Shown: positions 48,529 through 57,278, counted from the stretch's first letter. The stretch is 64,000 nucleotides of DNA from Desulfobacterales bacterium (GCA_034003325.1 JAVEYW010000003.1:186001-250000); one strand, 5' to 3'. The notes: generated by a model from the sequence alone, not told the origin. Numbers and translations: made by a program.

Positions 48529-49173
48529 ATGGGCCTACAGGTAAGTGAAATATTTTACAGTATTCAAGGAGAGTCGCTCCATGCGGGACGCCCTTGTGTT
48601 TTTGTGCGCCTTTCAGGATGCAATTTGCGGTGCACATATTGCGACTCAACCTATGCGTACGATGAGGGACGCGAATTTTCGATTCCCGACATTATTGAAT
48701 CCGTCAGGCTTTTTTCGTGCCATCTGGTTGAAATAACGGGGGGAGAACCGTTGCTTCAGCCTGAAACCACCACTTTAATTAAGGCGCTGCTGAATGAGGG
48801 ATTTTCCGTTCTCCTTGAAACCAACGGCAGCTTCGATATCGGAAAAACGGATTCACGATGCGTCAGAATCATTGATATCAAATGCCCCTCTAGCGGAGAA
48901 AGCCAGTCGATCTGTTACAAAAATTTTGAACGGATAACCACTCAAGATCAATTTAAATTCGTCATTGCCGATCGGGCAGATTTCGATTTTGCCGTCAAAA
49001 CCGCGGGATTGATTCCCGAGACAATCCCGCGTGATCATCTCCTCTTTTCCCCTGTTTACGGTAAGTTGTCACCAAACCTACTGGCGGAGTGGATTTTGGC
49101 CGCACATTTACCGGTGCGTCTTCATCTTCAACTGCATAAAATCATTTGGCCCGATATTGAAAGGGGCGTGTAG
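48529..49173 (+). CDS. queE: 7-carboxy-7-deazaguanine synthase QueE
   Basis: Encodes 214 residues. The short radical SAM core is intact: [20 protein letters not shown], then the cluster motif CNLRCTYC, and [11 protein letters not shown]. QueE converts 6-carboxytetrahydropterin to 7-carboxy-7-deazaguanine in queuosine synthesis. queC follows after five bases. No preQ1 riboswitch was seen upstream. Confidence 0.94.
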   Translation: MGLQVSEIFYSIQGESLHAGRPCVFVRLSGCNLRCTYCDSTYAYDEGREFSIPDIIESVRLFSCHLVEITGGEPLLQPETTTLIKALLNEGFSVLLETNGSFDIGKTDSRCVRIIDIKCPSSGESQSICYKNFERITTQDQFKFVIADRADFDFAVKTAGLIPETIPRDHLLFSPVYGKLSPNLLAEWILAAHLPVRLHLQLHKIIWPDIERGV

Positions 49174-49178
49174 ACCCT

Positions 49179-49865
49179 ATGAAAAAAGCAGTCGTTCTTT
49201 CAAGTGGCGGTATCGATTCCACCACCGTGATGGCCATCGCCCTTTCCGAGGGTTACGATGTTTCCGCCATCAGTTATGCATACGGTCAGCGGCATGCCTT
49301 TGAATTGCAAGCCGCCGAAAGCGTGGCTGAATTTTTCAAAATTAAAAACCGGATCGTCTTAAGTATCGACCTGAGCCGTTTTGGCGGATCTGCGCTTACG
49401 GATACTATCGATGTTCCCAAATCAGCTACAAATATCATAAAATCGAACGGTATTCCGGTGACCTATGTGCCCGCCCGCAATGCGGTATTTTTATCCTTGG
49501 CCCTGGCCTGGGCCGAAGTTCTGGGCGCCTATGACATTTTTATCGGTGTCAACGCCATTGATTATAGCGGATATCCGGATTGCCGGCCCGAATTCATACA
49601 AGCATTTGAACAAATGGCGAACCTTGCCACCCGTGCCGGTGTCGAAGGCCCGGATCGATTTCGAATTCAGGCGCCGTTGTTGCACATGAGCAAAGCCCAA
49701 ATCATTCAAAAGGGCATTGCGCTCGGCGTGGACTATTCACTGACCCACAGCTGCTATGACCCCTCTGATACCGGCCTCGCCTGCGACCGTTGCGACAGTT
49801 GCATTCTAAGGCGCCTGGGGTTTGAGGCTGCCGGCGTTAAAGATCCAACCCGTTATCATCGATAG
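49179..49865 (+). CDS. queC: 7-cyano-7-deazaguanine synthase QueC
   Basis: Encodes 228 residues. The PP-loop SSGGIDSTT is near residue 9, [18 protein letters not shown] and [17 protein letters not shown] follow, and the zinc site has four Cys in [16 protein letters not shown]. It makes preQ0 from the QueE product. queD and queF are not in the window. Confidence 0.95.
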   Translation: MKKAVVLSSGGIDSTTVMAIALSEGYDVSAISYAYGQRHAFELQAAESVAEFFKIKNRIVLSIDLSRFGGSALTDTIDVPKSATNIIKSNGIPVTYVPARNAVFLSLALAWAEVLGAYDIFIGVNAIDYSGYPDCRPEFIQAFEQMANLATRAGVEGPDRFRIQAPLLHMSKAQIIQKGIALGVDYSLTHSCYDPSDTGLACDRCDSCILRRLGFEAAGVKDPTRYHR

Positions 49866-49939
49866 TGGTTGACTGTTTTTCAGCCAAAGCGATAACCAGC
49901 CCCTGGCTGAAACCGGCGCTGGAGAAAAAATCTGAAATA

Positions 49940-50827
49940 ATGCCCTTCAATAAACAAACATCCGGTTTTATTCATTGGGTATGCCTTATGCCGGGAATCT
50001 GTGTCGTTCTCTTTTCGGGGGTCTTTTTCCCTGATACTGCTTGTGCCTTCGACTTACGGAAAATTGATCCCCGGCAGGCAGCCGAACGATTGAACCGGTT
50101 TTCAATCCTGGATGCAAGGCCCCAGAAAGAATGGCAAAAGGCACATCTGCCCGGCGCACGATCCTTTTCCTGGGAAAATTATACCCGAACGGATTCGGAC
50201 GGCGTCAAATACCGCATTTTCAAGCCCGAAGAACTGGGCAATGCGTTGGGCGCCCTGGGAATCAGCCATACCGATGCGGTTCTGGTCTATGGGGATGCCG
50301 ACAGCAGTTGGGGAGGGGAAGGCTGGCTGGTCTGGATGCTGGCCTGGCTGGGCCATCAGGGAGCCGTTTATTTTCTGGACGGCGGTATTCATCTTTGGCG
50401 GGACAGTGGGCAGCCCGTCACTTCGGATATAGGCAACTCGCACGGCCAGGTAACCTATCAGATTCATCCGCGCCCTGAAATGAACCGGACCCGTGACGAC
50501 ATCGCGTCTCAGCGGGGCCAAATCAACCTGATCGACACGCGCGGCTACTTAACCGAATACCTGCCCGGACATCTTCCCGGCGCCATCCATATTCCCTGGG
50601 GAAAATTTTTTAAGGGCCCGTATCGTCAAAGCTTAGCCCCCCACGAGTTGAGCGCACTGCTCGAAGAAAAGGGAGTTGACCTGCGAAAACCGGTGGTCTA
50701 CTATTGCACCGGCGGCATTCGTTCCGGCTTTTCCTGGCTGGTGCATTCACTCGGGACCTTACCGCCCGCCGTCAATTTTGAGGGGGGCACCGAGGAATGG
50801 GCGCGGAAACACCCGCTGGTTCGGTAA
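49940..50827 (+). CDS. Exported two-domain rhodanese (thiosulfate/3-mercaptopyruvate sulfurtransferase)
   Basis: Encodes 295 residues from ATG 49940 (an open GTG at 49865, touching the queC stop, is less likely). A signal peptide or anchor spans about residues 9-36 (FIHWVCLMPGICVVLFSG). Two rhodanese domains follow. The first lacks the active Cys (loop reads VYGDADSSWGG); the second is active (YYCTGGIRSG, Cys about residue 256). It should transfer sulfane sulfur in the periplasm. It sits 58 bp upstream of the radical SAM/ArsM/DUF5714 gene on the same strand, at the left edge of the arsenic cluster, which may point to a role in thiolated arsenic or sulfur supply. Confidence 0.8.
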   Translation: MPFNKQTSGFIHWVCLMPGICVVLFSGVFFPDTACAFDLRKIDPRQAAERLNRFSILDARPQKEWQKAHLPGARSFSWENYTRTDSDGVKYRIFKPEELGNALGALGISHTDAVLVYGDADSSWGGEGWLVWMLAWLGHQGAVYFLDGGIHLWRDSGQPVTSDIGNSHGQVTYQIHPRPEMNRTRDDIASQRGQINLIDTRGYLTEYLPGHLPGAIHIPWGKFFKGPYRQSLAPHELSALLEEKGVDLRKPVVYYCTGGIRSGFSWLVHSLGTLPPAVNFEGGTEEWARKHPLVR

Positions 50828-50885
50828 CACAAATTCCCATTGTGCTGAACAAAAGATCACGGAAAAAACATTTCGCAGGAGAAAA

Positions 50886-53800
50886 ATGAACAGCCAGACA
50901 AGCTTCCGGAAAGAATGCTGGCATCGGTTTGAATATCAACGCATGCCTGTCTATATCCGCCCGGAGGGGCCGGATTGGTTTATTCCCAACAGCCGGGGAG
51001 ACGAGGTGATTCGGCGTCTGGATTCAACAACGCTGTCCGGCGTCGATTCGGAGACCCTTCGGTTTTTAGCCGCATTGCCGGATGCCGAACCGATCAGTTA
51101 TACGGGACGTTCGAACTACTTGGCCCTCGACCGGCTAAGGGAACTCTGGTTTCACCTGACCAACCGGTGCAATCTATCCTGCCGTCACTGCCTGTTTGCA
51201 TCGTCTCCGAAACACAGCGCTGAGCTATGTTTGCCGCAGGTGCTGCGCATCGCTGCGGAAGCCCATCGAATGGGGGCCCGCCTGTTTGCCCTGACCGGTG
51301 GCGAGCCCTTTGTTCATATGGACATCGTGGCGATCATCCGCGGTCTGCTTCAGCTTCAGGACAGCCATGTCGTGGTGCTGACCAACGGGATGAATCTTCC
51401 GGATATAGTAAACCGCAACCAATTTGATTCGGACCGCTTTCATCTTCAGATCAGTGTGGACGGCGCGCCGGCGGCACACGACCACATTCGGGGAAAAGGC
51501 GCTTATTCTCAGTTGACGCGGAATCTGGACTGGTTGCGTCGGCAAAAGATTCCCTACACCCTTTCGATGAGCGTGAACCGGTGGAATGTAACGGACATGC
51601 CGGCGGTCGTTGACGCCGCGGCGGACAATGGCGCCGGCAATATTCACTTTATGTGGACCTTTGTCCGCGGCCGAGCCGACAAGAACCTGATCGTGCCGGT
51701 CGACGCCCTTTTTGAGTCACTGATGCAAGCGACGGCATCCGCCGAAGCGCGGCAAGTGTCCATTGACAATATCGAGTCTCTAAAAACGCAGATTTTCTCG
51801 CCGGCCGGGACCATGCATGACGGATCAAGCGGTGCATGGGAATCTTTGGCCGTGGGCCCGGACGGAAGGCTCTATCCATCGGCCGCGCTCGTCGGAATTC
51901 CCGAGCTGGCAACCGATATGTCGGCCGGCATTAAAACCGCCTGGCACAATAGCCCGGTGTTGAATTCAATTCGAAATGCCACCGCGGCAACCCTTTCTTC
52001 ACCGTTCCGGTTCCTGACCGGCGGGGGAGATATGGATCACAGCTATCTCCACCACCGGACCTTTATGGGTGATGATCCCTATCACCCGCTGTATGAAAAA
52101 ATCATTCTGTGGCTCCTGACCGAGGAAGGTAAAGGCCAACCCGATCATTCATCGCCGCAAATGCGGTTGCGCATGGGAGAGATTCTGGAAAGCTGCGGCA
52201 GTCACGGAAAGGTTTCCCTAACCCACTCCAATTGCCTGCTCGCAACCGCCGGTGAAACCAGTTTGACCGTCGTGAAACGCTTTTACAGCGATGCGGCCGG
52301 TGATAAAAAGGAAGATATTTTAAATCCGGTTTGCTATGACGAGGCGTTGATCGACCATATTCCCGAAGCGTTTCGGTTTCGGGGATACGGGTGCGGGAGC
52401 CCCGTGCTGGATGCGCAGATTCAACCGGGCGAGCGGGTTGTGGATCTGGGCTGCGGCGGCGGCGTCGAGTGCTTTATCGCCGCGCGGCTGTCCGGCAAAG
52501 ACGGCCGCGTGACCGGCGTCGACATGCTCGACCCCATGCTGACGCTGGCCGGAGAAGGACTTAACCAGGTAACCGAAAATCTCGGATTTTCAACCATCGA
52601 CTTTAGAAAAGGCTATCTTGAAGCTTTGCCCCTGGAAAATGAAAGCGCCGATGTGGTGCTCTCCAACTGTGTGATGAACCTTTCGGTTCATAAGCGAAAA
52701 GCCTACGCGGAGATTTTTCGAGTGCTGAAGCCGGGAGGCCGTCTGGTGATCTCGGATGTGGTCTGCGAGACCGAACCCGATGCCGCGATTCGAAACGATG
52801 AAACCCTGCGCGGAGAATGCATCGCAGGCGCAATGGCGCAGCACCATTTGATGGCGCTTCTTGCGGAGAGCGGCTTTATCGGTATTCGGCTCATAAAGCG
52901 GTTTCCCTATCGGGAGGTTCACGGGCACCCCTTCTTTTCACTGACCTATTCTGCGGAAAAGCCGAGGGCGTCGGCCTCGGTTTGCGTGATGTATCGCGGA
53001 CCGCTCCCTTATCTCACGGCGCATGACGGATCCCTGCTGATGCCGGGCCGGGTTCAAGCGCTATCCCGGGATGAAGCGGAACGCCTGGGCGATCAACTAT
53101 TTATCCTTGATGCCGCTGGTCATGTAACCAATATCGCCGCCCAACAGACGTGCGCCTGTTTTTTACCCCCTGAAGATCAGCGGAAAAAGGAAGTAACGCC
53201 GGCTGTGGTCTCGCTATTCCCGCGCCGGCCGGCCGGGTGCATGGTGTGCGGCGCGCCGATAACTTATCTACCCCGGGAAGAGCTGCGGCGATGCACCTAT
53301 TGCCAAGAAGAAATTTCCACGAACAGCCGCTGTGAAAAGGGCCACTTCGTCTGTGATGCCTGTCACCTGGCCGACGGAATGAAAGTAATCGAGCATGTTT
53401 GTTCCGTAACGCTCGAAACGGACATGGTTCAGCTTTTCAGGCAGATTCGACGGCATCCGGCAATGCCCGTAAACGGGCCGGAACACCACGCTCTCGTGCC
53501 CGGAATTATTCTCACCACCTATCGAAATCTCGGCGGCGACATTCCGCTTTCAACCATTGAAACCGGAATCAAACGCGGCGCGTCGGTGGCAGGGGGTTAC
53601 TGTGCGTTCATGGGCGTCTGCGGCGCAGCGGTAGGCGTCGGCATCGCTTTCAGTCTGATATTGGAAGCAACACCGCTAACCCCTGAAAAACGGCAAATCG
53701 TACAAAGCGCCGTCCGGAGCGTTCTCTCGAAGATTTCGGGTCTAAAGGCCGCCCGCTGCTGTCAGCGCGATTCGTGGCTCGCCCTGACAAGCGCCACTGT

Positions 53801-53963
53801 GTTGTCCAAGAAGTATTTGCCGATAGCCCTTGAGGCGAACCTGCCGATGAGCTGCGAGCAACAGCACTTGAATAAAGAATGCATGGGAAACGCCTGCCCG
53901 CTTTGCGGGCGACAGACAGAATCAGTCGGCAGAGGAATCTTTCATCAGCGCGTGGAATTATAA
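50886..53963 (+). CDS. PqqD-like / radical SAM / ArsM-like methyltransferase / DUF5714 fusion protein
   Basis: Encodes 1025 residues from ATG 50886 (AGGAG upstream); the frame extends to 50676 inside the rhodanese gene without family match. Order: PqqD-like lead-in (about 15-80); radical SAM core with CNLSCRHC (C95, C99, C102), FALTGGEPF and LQISVDGA; a SPASM-like backbone GPDGRLYPS (about 323) that has lost its cysteines; a class I methyltransferase with DLGCGGG (520-526) and VLKPGGRLVISDVV; then a Cys-rich DUF5714 module from C785 (CMVCG, CTYC, CEKGHFVCDACH) to CMGNACPLCG at the end. The methyltransferase keeps C503 (YGCGSP), C595 (SNCVMNL) and C645 (GECIAGA), the As(III)-binding trio of ArsM, with the ArsM spacing of 50 between the last two; C483 may be the fourth. 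Followed by arsR and arsenic export genes. It probably methylates arsenic and adds a radical-derived group; the product is unknown. Confidence 0.8.
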   Translation: MNSQTSFRKECWHRFEYQRMPVYIRPEGPDWFIPNSRGDEVIRRLDSTTLSGVDSETLRFLAALPDAEPISYTGRSNYLALDRLRELWFHLTNRCNLSCRHCLFASSPKHSAELCLPQVLRIAAEAHRMGARLFALTGGEPFVHMDIVAIIRGLLQLQDSHVVVLTNGMNLPDIVNRNQFDSDRFHLQISVDGAPAAHDHIRGKGAYSQLTRNLDWLRRQKIPYTLSMSVNRWNVTDMPAVVDAAADNGAGNIHFMWTFVRGRADKNLIVPVDALFESLMQATASAEARQVSIDNIESLKTQIFSPAGTMHDGSSGAWESLAVGPDGRLYPSAALVGIPELATDMSAGIKTAWHNSPVLNSIRNATAATLSSPFRFLTGGGDMDHSYLHHRTFMGDDPYHPLYEKIILWLLTEEGKGQPDHSSPQMRLRMGEILESCGSHGKVSLTHSNCLLATAGETSLTVVKRFYSDAAGDKKEDILNPVCYDEALIDHIPEAFRFRGYGCGSPVLDAQIQPGERVVDLGCGGGVECFIAARLSGKDGRVTGVDMLDPMLTLAGEGLNQVTENLGFSTIDFRKGYLEALPLENESADVVLSNCVMNLSVHKRKAYAEIFRVLKPGGRLVISDVVCETEPDAAIRNDETLRGECIAGAMAQHHLMALLAESGFIGIRLIKRFPYREVHGHPFFSLTYSAEKPRASASVCVMYRGPLPYLTAHDGSLLMPGRVQALSRDEAERLGDQLFILDAAGHVTNIAAQQTCACFLPPEDQRKKEVTPAVVSLFPRRPAGCMVCGAPITYLPREELRRCTYCQEEISTNSRCEKGHFVCDACHLADGMKVIEHVCSVTLETDMVQLFRQIRRHPAMPVNGPEHHALVPGIILTTYRNLGGDIPLSTIETGIKRGASVAGGYCAFMGVCGAAVGVGIAFSLILEATPLTPEKRQIVQSAVRSVLSKISGLKAARCCQRDSWLALTSATVLSKKYLPIALEANLPMSCEQQHLNKECMGNACPLCGRQTESVGRGIFHQRVEL

Positions 53964-54115
53964 CGAAACGCCATCCGTTTTTATGCAAATCGTCAAAAGC
54001 TTTTACAATTTACATAAAAAATCAGGCAACCCCATCTCTTGTTTTCCGGACCATTCCGCCGCTCAGGCGCACCAAGCTCAGGTACTCCGACCAATTCTAT
54101 TTTCCTCAAAGCATC

Positions 54116-54207
54116 GTAGCCACATCCTTATAGTTTATCGCCTCAACCGGCAGCCCTGCAAGCTGCCATCCACCGCCGAGCGATTTAACAAGGGCCGCAA
54201 CCGATAC
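54116..54207 (-). pseudogene. Possible remnant of an outer-membrane efflux lipoprotein (NodT-like) gene
   Basis: On the minus strand this stretch reads as about 30 codons ending VAALVKSLGGGW and a short tail to a stop at 54116. LVxLxKALGGGW is the typical end of outer-membrane factor lipoproteins of RND pumps. Upstream codons in the same frame contain stops, so only the end survives. The rest of the 53964-54337 spacer shows nothing but the arsR promoter. Confidence 0.35.
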
Positions 54208-54286
54208 CCATTACCGATTTTATCCCAATTCGTAAAAGGCATTCAGTACAACCGCGAAAAAGGTCAAGACCACCGGCATTTTAAGC

Positions 54287-54315
54287 TTGACAGCCCACCT
54301 ATATCGCTATATCTG
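54287..54315 (+). promoter_or_regulatory. Candidate promoter/operator of the arsR operon
   Basis: TTGACA (54287-54292) with -10 candidates TATCTG (54310-54315, 17-bp spacer) or the overlapping TATATC. The -10 region holds the repeated TATATC GC TATATC element, with ATAT half sites, about 25 bp before the arsR start. This is where an ArsR repressor would bind. Confidence 0.45.
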
Positions 54316-54337
54316 AATGTATAAAAATGGAGGCACC

Positions 54338-54691
54338 ATGCGAAATTTTATCAAGGTGATGAAAGCCCTGTCCGATCCGAATCGGGTAAAGATTGTTAAA
54401 ATTCTTCAACGAAAAGTACTTTGCGTATGCGAAATCAAAGAGGCCCTCGGCCTTGCGCAATCATCCGCCAGCAAGCATCTTAAAATACTAGAAGAGGCGG
54501 GTCTTATTACCTATTCAAAAGATGGGTTATGGGTTAACTACCGGTTGACGGATGGGTCTCAAAGCCCTTATGCGGCCAACCTATTGGGAAACCTGAAACA
54601 TTGGCTTGAAGAGGATGCGGAGATCGCAAAACTGGTGGCACAATTGCCTGAAATACGCCGCGAACTGATTTGCTCGAGCTGTTCGGACTGA
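54338..54691 (+). CDS. arsR: ArsR family metalloregulator
   Basis: Encodes 117 residues from ATG 54338, preceded by GGAGG; an ATG 21 bases earlier would put that site inside the frame. The winged-helix core has LSDPNRVKIVKIL, the recognition helix LAQSSASKHLKILEEAGL and the DNA-contact wing. VLCVCEI gives the C-x-C pair in the position of the classical As(III)/Sb(III) site (ELCVCDL in E. coli ArsR). It likely represses the export genes and releases on arsenite. C-terminal CSSC adds two more thiols. Confidence 0.9.
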   Translation: MRNFIKVMKALSDPNRVKIVKILQRKVLCVCEIKEALGLAQSSASKHLKILEEAGLITYSKDGLWVNYRLTDGSQSPYAANLLGNLKHWLEEDAEIAKLVAQLPEIRRELICSSCSD

Positions 54692-54798
54692 TCTCTTTTA
54701 ATATCACCATATCGTTAACCAAGAAAATAGTTATTATAAAAAGGCATTACGCCAACAATGCCTGGTAACCGTGGTCGCGGTAAAGGAGAACCTGAAGG

Positions 54799-55971
54799 AT
54801 GAAGGAGCGTACCAAACTTCTGCTGATTGTAGCGGTTTTCTTAGCCGCATATTACATTCCCTGGAGTCATCCTCTCATTCGCACATCCGGCCTCGAAGCG
54901 TTTATGATGCTGCAGGAATATGCCAGAGAGCATGTGTTGACCTGTCTCATCCCCGCCTTTTTTATCGCAGGTGCCATCGCGGTATTTGTCTCCCAGGCCT
55001 CGGTGCTCAAATATTTCGGGGCCAAGGCCGGCAAAATTCTTTCTTATTCCGTCGCCTCGGTATCCGGCACCATTCTGGCGGTATGCTCCTGCACGGTCTT
55101 GCCGCTGTTTGCAGGCATCTACACTCGGGGAGCGGGTATCGGGCCTGCGACCGCATTTTTGTATTCCGGACCCGCTATCAACGTGCTGGCCATCAGCCTG
55201 ACGGCCAAAATTCTGGGCTGGCAACTGGGGTTGGCCCGAGCGGTGGGAGCCGTGCTCTTTGCCGTTGTCACAGGCCTGTTGATGGCGTTTATTTTTCGTA
55301 AAGACGATGCCGCCCGCACGGCCGGCCAGATCTATGTTCCGGATTCGGATGGCAAACAGCGCACCCTGCTTCAAGACACCCTGTATATTCTGACGATGGT
55401 TCTTATTCTGGTGTTCGCGGCCTTTGCCAAGCCCGCCCCCGGGTCAACCGGATTGTGGCCCGCCATTTTCGCCGCCAAATGGTACATCACCATTTGCTTG
55501 CTCATCGTGCTCGGTTTCATGCTCAAGGCATGGTTCACCAGGGAGGAAGGTAAAAGCTGGGTTGAATCGACCTGGGGATTTATGAAACAGATCTTTCCGC
55601 TGTTGGGCGGCGGGGTGCTGGTAGCTGGCTTTCTGCTGGGTCGTCCCGGTCATCCCGCCTTGATCCCCGAGCATTGGGTTCAATCCCTTTTGGGTGGAAA
55701 TTCCCTCTGGGCCAATCTGTTCGCCTCGTTGGCAGGCGCCCTGATGTATTTTGCCACCCTGACCGAGGTTCCTATCCTTCAGGGGCTTCTCGGCGCCGGC
55801 ATGGGCAAGGGCCCGGCCCTGGCCCTGTTGCTGGCCGGTCCGGCGCTGAGTCTGCCGAATATGCTGGTAATCGGAAGCGTTATGGGCGCCAAAAAAACAA
55901 TAACTTTTTGCGCTATCATTGTAATTTTGTCCACCATCGCCGGAATGCTTTACGGTGCAATAGCAACTTAA
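54799..55971 (+). CDS. ArsP-type permease (organoarsenical or metal efflux)
   Basis: Encodes 390 residues with 9-10 predicted helices. The pfam ArsP_1 permease signatures are clear: an N-terminal half with IPAFFIAGAIAVFV, the AVCSCTVLPLFAGIY motif (C-x-C) and FLYSGPAINVLAISL, and a C-terminal repeat half with FATLTEVPILQGLLGAGM and LLAGPALSLPNML. Known ArsP members export trivalent methylated or aromatic arsenicals; others move different ions, so the substrate is inferred from context. It follows arsR and precedes DUF2703 and the thioredoxin, a standard order in anaerobes. Confidence 0.85.
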   Translation: MKERTKLLLIVAVFLAAYYIPWSHPLIRTSGLEAFMMLQEYAREHVLTCLIPAFFIAGAIAVFVSQASVLKYFGAKAGKILSYSVASVSGTILAVCSCTVLPLFAGIYTRGAGIGPATAFLYSGPAINVLAISLTAKILGWQLGLARAVGAVLFAVVTGLLMAFIFRKDDAARTAGQIYVPDSDGKQRTLLQDTLYILTMVLILVFAAFAKPAPGSTGLWPAIFAAKWYITICLLIVLGFMLKAWFTREEGKSWVESTWGFMKQIFPLLGGGVLVAGFLLGRPGHPALIPEHWVQSLLGGNSLWANLFASLAGALMYFATLTEVPILQGLLGAGMGKGPALALLLAGPALSLPNMLVIGSVMGAKKTITFCAIIVILSTIAGMLYGAIAT

Positions 55972-55991
55972 GCCAAGAAAAGGGGATTAAA

Positions 55992-56387
55992 ATGAAGCAG
56001 CTTACCATTGAATGGCGCCATCTGGATAAAGACGGAAAAACCTGTGACCGCTGCTCAGATACCGGTGAAACGGTTCGCAACGCTCATGAAACGCTGGTTA
56101 AAGAGTTACACCCCAAAGGCTGGGAGGTGACATTGAAAGAGATCCTATTGACCGAGAATGAAATTCCGGAGTCGAATACCATTTTTTTCAACGGCATTCC
56201 CATCGAGCAGTTGTTACCCAATGCACGGAAATCTGAAAATTGCTGCACTTCGTGCGGCGAATTGCTGGGCTCACCCACCATGTGCCGAACAATCGAACGA
56301 TACGGCCAAACTTACGAGGCGATACCCGCTGCGTTGATTCTGGAAGCGGCCAACCTGTATATTCAAAAACATGAAGGAGGGATATAA
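55992..56387 (+). CDS. DUF2703 domain protein
   Basis: Encodes 131 residues from ATG 55992 (AGGGGA upstream). Cys pairs at residues 18 and 21 (KTCDRCSDTG) and a second cluster ENCCTSCGELLG ending in CRT mark the DUF2703 family, commonly next to ArsP-type permeases. The pattern suggests metal or metalloid binding with thiols. Its stop shares one base with the start of the thioredoxin gene (TAATG), so the two are translationally coupled. Function unknown. Confidence 0.8.
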   Translation: MKQLTIEWRHLDKDGKTCDRCSDTGETVRNAHETLVKELHPKGWEVTLKEILLTENEIPESNTIFFNGIPIEQLLPNARKSENCCTSCGELLGSPTMCRTIERYGQTYEAIPAALILEAANLYIQKHEGGI

Positions 56388-56620
56388 TGGAAATTAAAGT
56401 ATTGGGGCCTGGTTGCTCAAAATGCCAGGAGACGGAAAAGGTGGTAAAGGAAGCCGTGGCCGAAGCCGGTGTTGCGGCCAACATTGAAAAAGTCACTGAT
56501 ATCATGAAGATCGCGGGCTACGGCGTGTTCGGGACGCCTGCGGTGGTCGTGGATGGCGAAGTCAAGTCGGTGGGGAAAATCCCGAAAAAGGAAGATGTTA
56601 AATCTTGGCTTAAAAAGTAG
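56387..56620 (+). CDS. Small thioredoxin/glutaredoxin-like protein (TM0996/MTH895 type), ArsE-like
   Basis: Encodes 77 residues. The redox motif GPGCSKC (C10, C13) lies at the start of a compact thioredoxin fold, with YGVFGTPAVVVDG supplying the cis-Pro loop. This class, of about 80 residues, includes ArsE of the arsEFG aromatic-arsenical resistance operon, and arsF and arsG homologues occur 3 kb downstream. It may reduce a permease, a regulator or an arsenical. The separation from arsF-arsG leaves the ArsE name tentative. Confidence 0.82.
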   Translation: MEIKVLGPGCSKCQETEKVVKEAVAEAGVAANIEKVTDIMKIAGYGVFGTPAVVVDGEVKSVGKIPKKEDVKSWLKK

Positions 56621-56687
56621 GCATCGGCAGCTACCGGATAATCGGGAAATACGCATTAATAATGTCTTGTGATTAAACAGGCTGATA

Positions 56688-57278
56688 ATGATGAATAACT
56701 TGATTTTACAATTTCTCATTTACCCCGTGGTGCTCTTGATCATATTTCCGGAAAGTCTTTTCGCGGAACGCGTCAAGCCCCTTAATCCGGACTGTGATGT
56801 GTGCCCCGTCGTGATTTGTTATGAGGGAGAAGAGGCCAAGCGCATCCTGGGAAAAGAAGCCGTAAATTTGTTGCTGAAATTAACGAATTTAGAACAAAAG
56901 ACCAACAAAATAGACCTGGACGGCGTTAAAAACACAGGTTCGGAGACTGACAGCGATGAAGGATATGAATTGCTTGTATTTAGCTATAACCATTTGATAT
57001 CAATCAATTCTATTTTCGATAAAGCCGTCATTCAAATCAAAACGGACCCTCGAAGCCTCAGTCCGGAGGGCATATCAACTGCGTGGTCACCCGAAATTCA
57101 TTTAAGACCGCCGGGTTTTGTCGTTATCGACAAAACCGACGACCTGGAAACCGCGTGGCATAAAGTTAAAGAAGGTTCATTATATCAATATATTAATAAA
57201 GATGGCGCCCCGCATCACATGTTTAAAGACAATCTTGGAAAAATGATTTTGTATGTTTTAAAGACCGTAACGGAATAG
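56688..57278 (+). CDS. Exported hypothetical protein with CxxC motif
   Basis: Encodes 196 residues from ATG 56688. Residues 1-26 are a signal peptide (LIYPVVLLIIFPESLFAE), followed by PDCDVCPVVICYEGEEA, a C-x2-C plus a third Cys at the start of the mature protein. The rest is a mixed alpha/beta chain with no recognised motif. I cannot assign it to a family. Its location between the thioredoxin and the sulfur transporter genes suggests a periplasmic role in the same cluster. Confidence 0.6.
   Translation: MMNNLILQFLIYPVVLLIIFPESLFAERVKPLNPDCDVCPVVICYEGEEAKRILGKEAVNLLLKLTNLEQKTNKIDLDGVKNTGSETDSDEGYELLVFSYNHLISINSIFDKAVIQIKTDPRSLSPEGISTAWSPEIHLRPPGFVVIDKTDDLETAWHKVKEGSLYQYINKDGAPHHMFKDNLGKMILYVLKTVTE

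Noticed and set aside
50676-50885. Upstream extension of the radical SAM fusion into the rhodanese gene
   Set aside because: The added residues are out-of-frame rhodanese sequence; ATG 50886 has a proper ribosome site.
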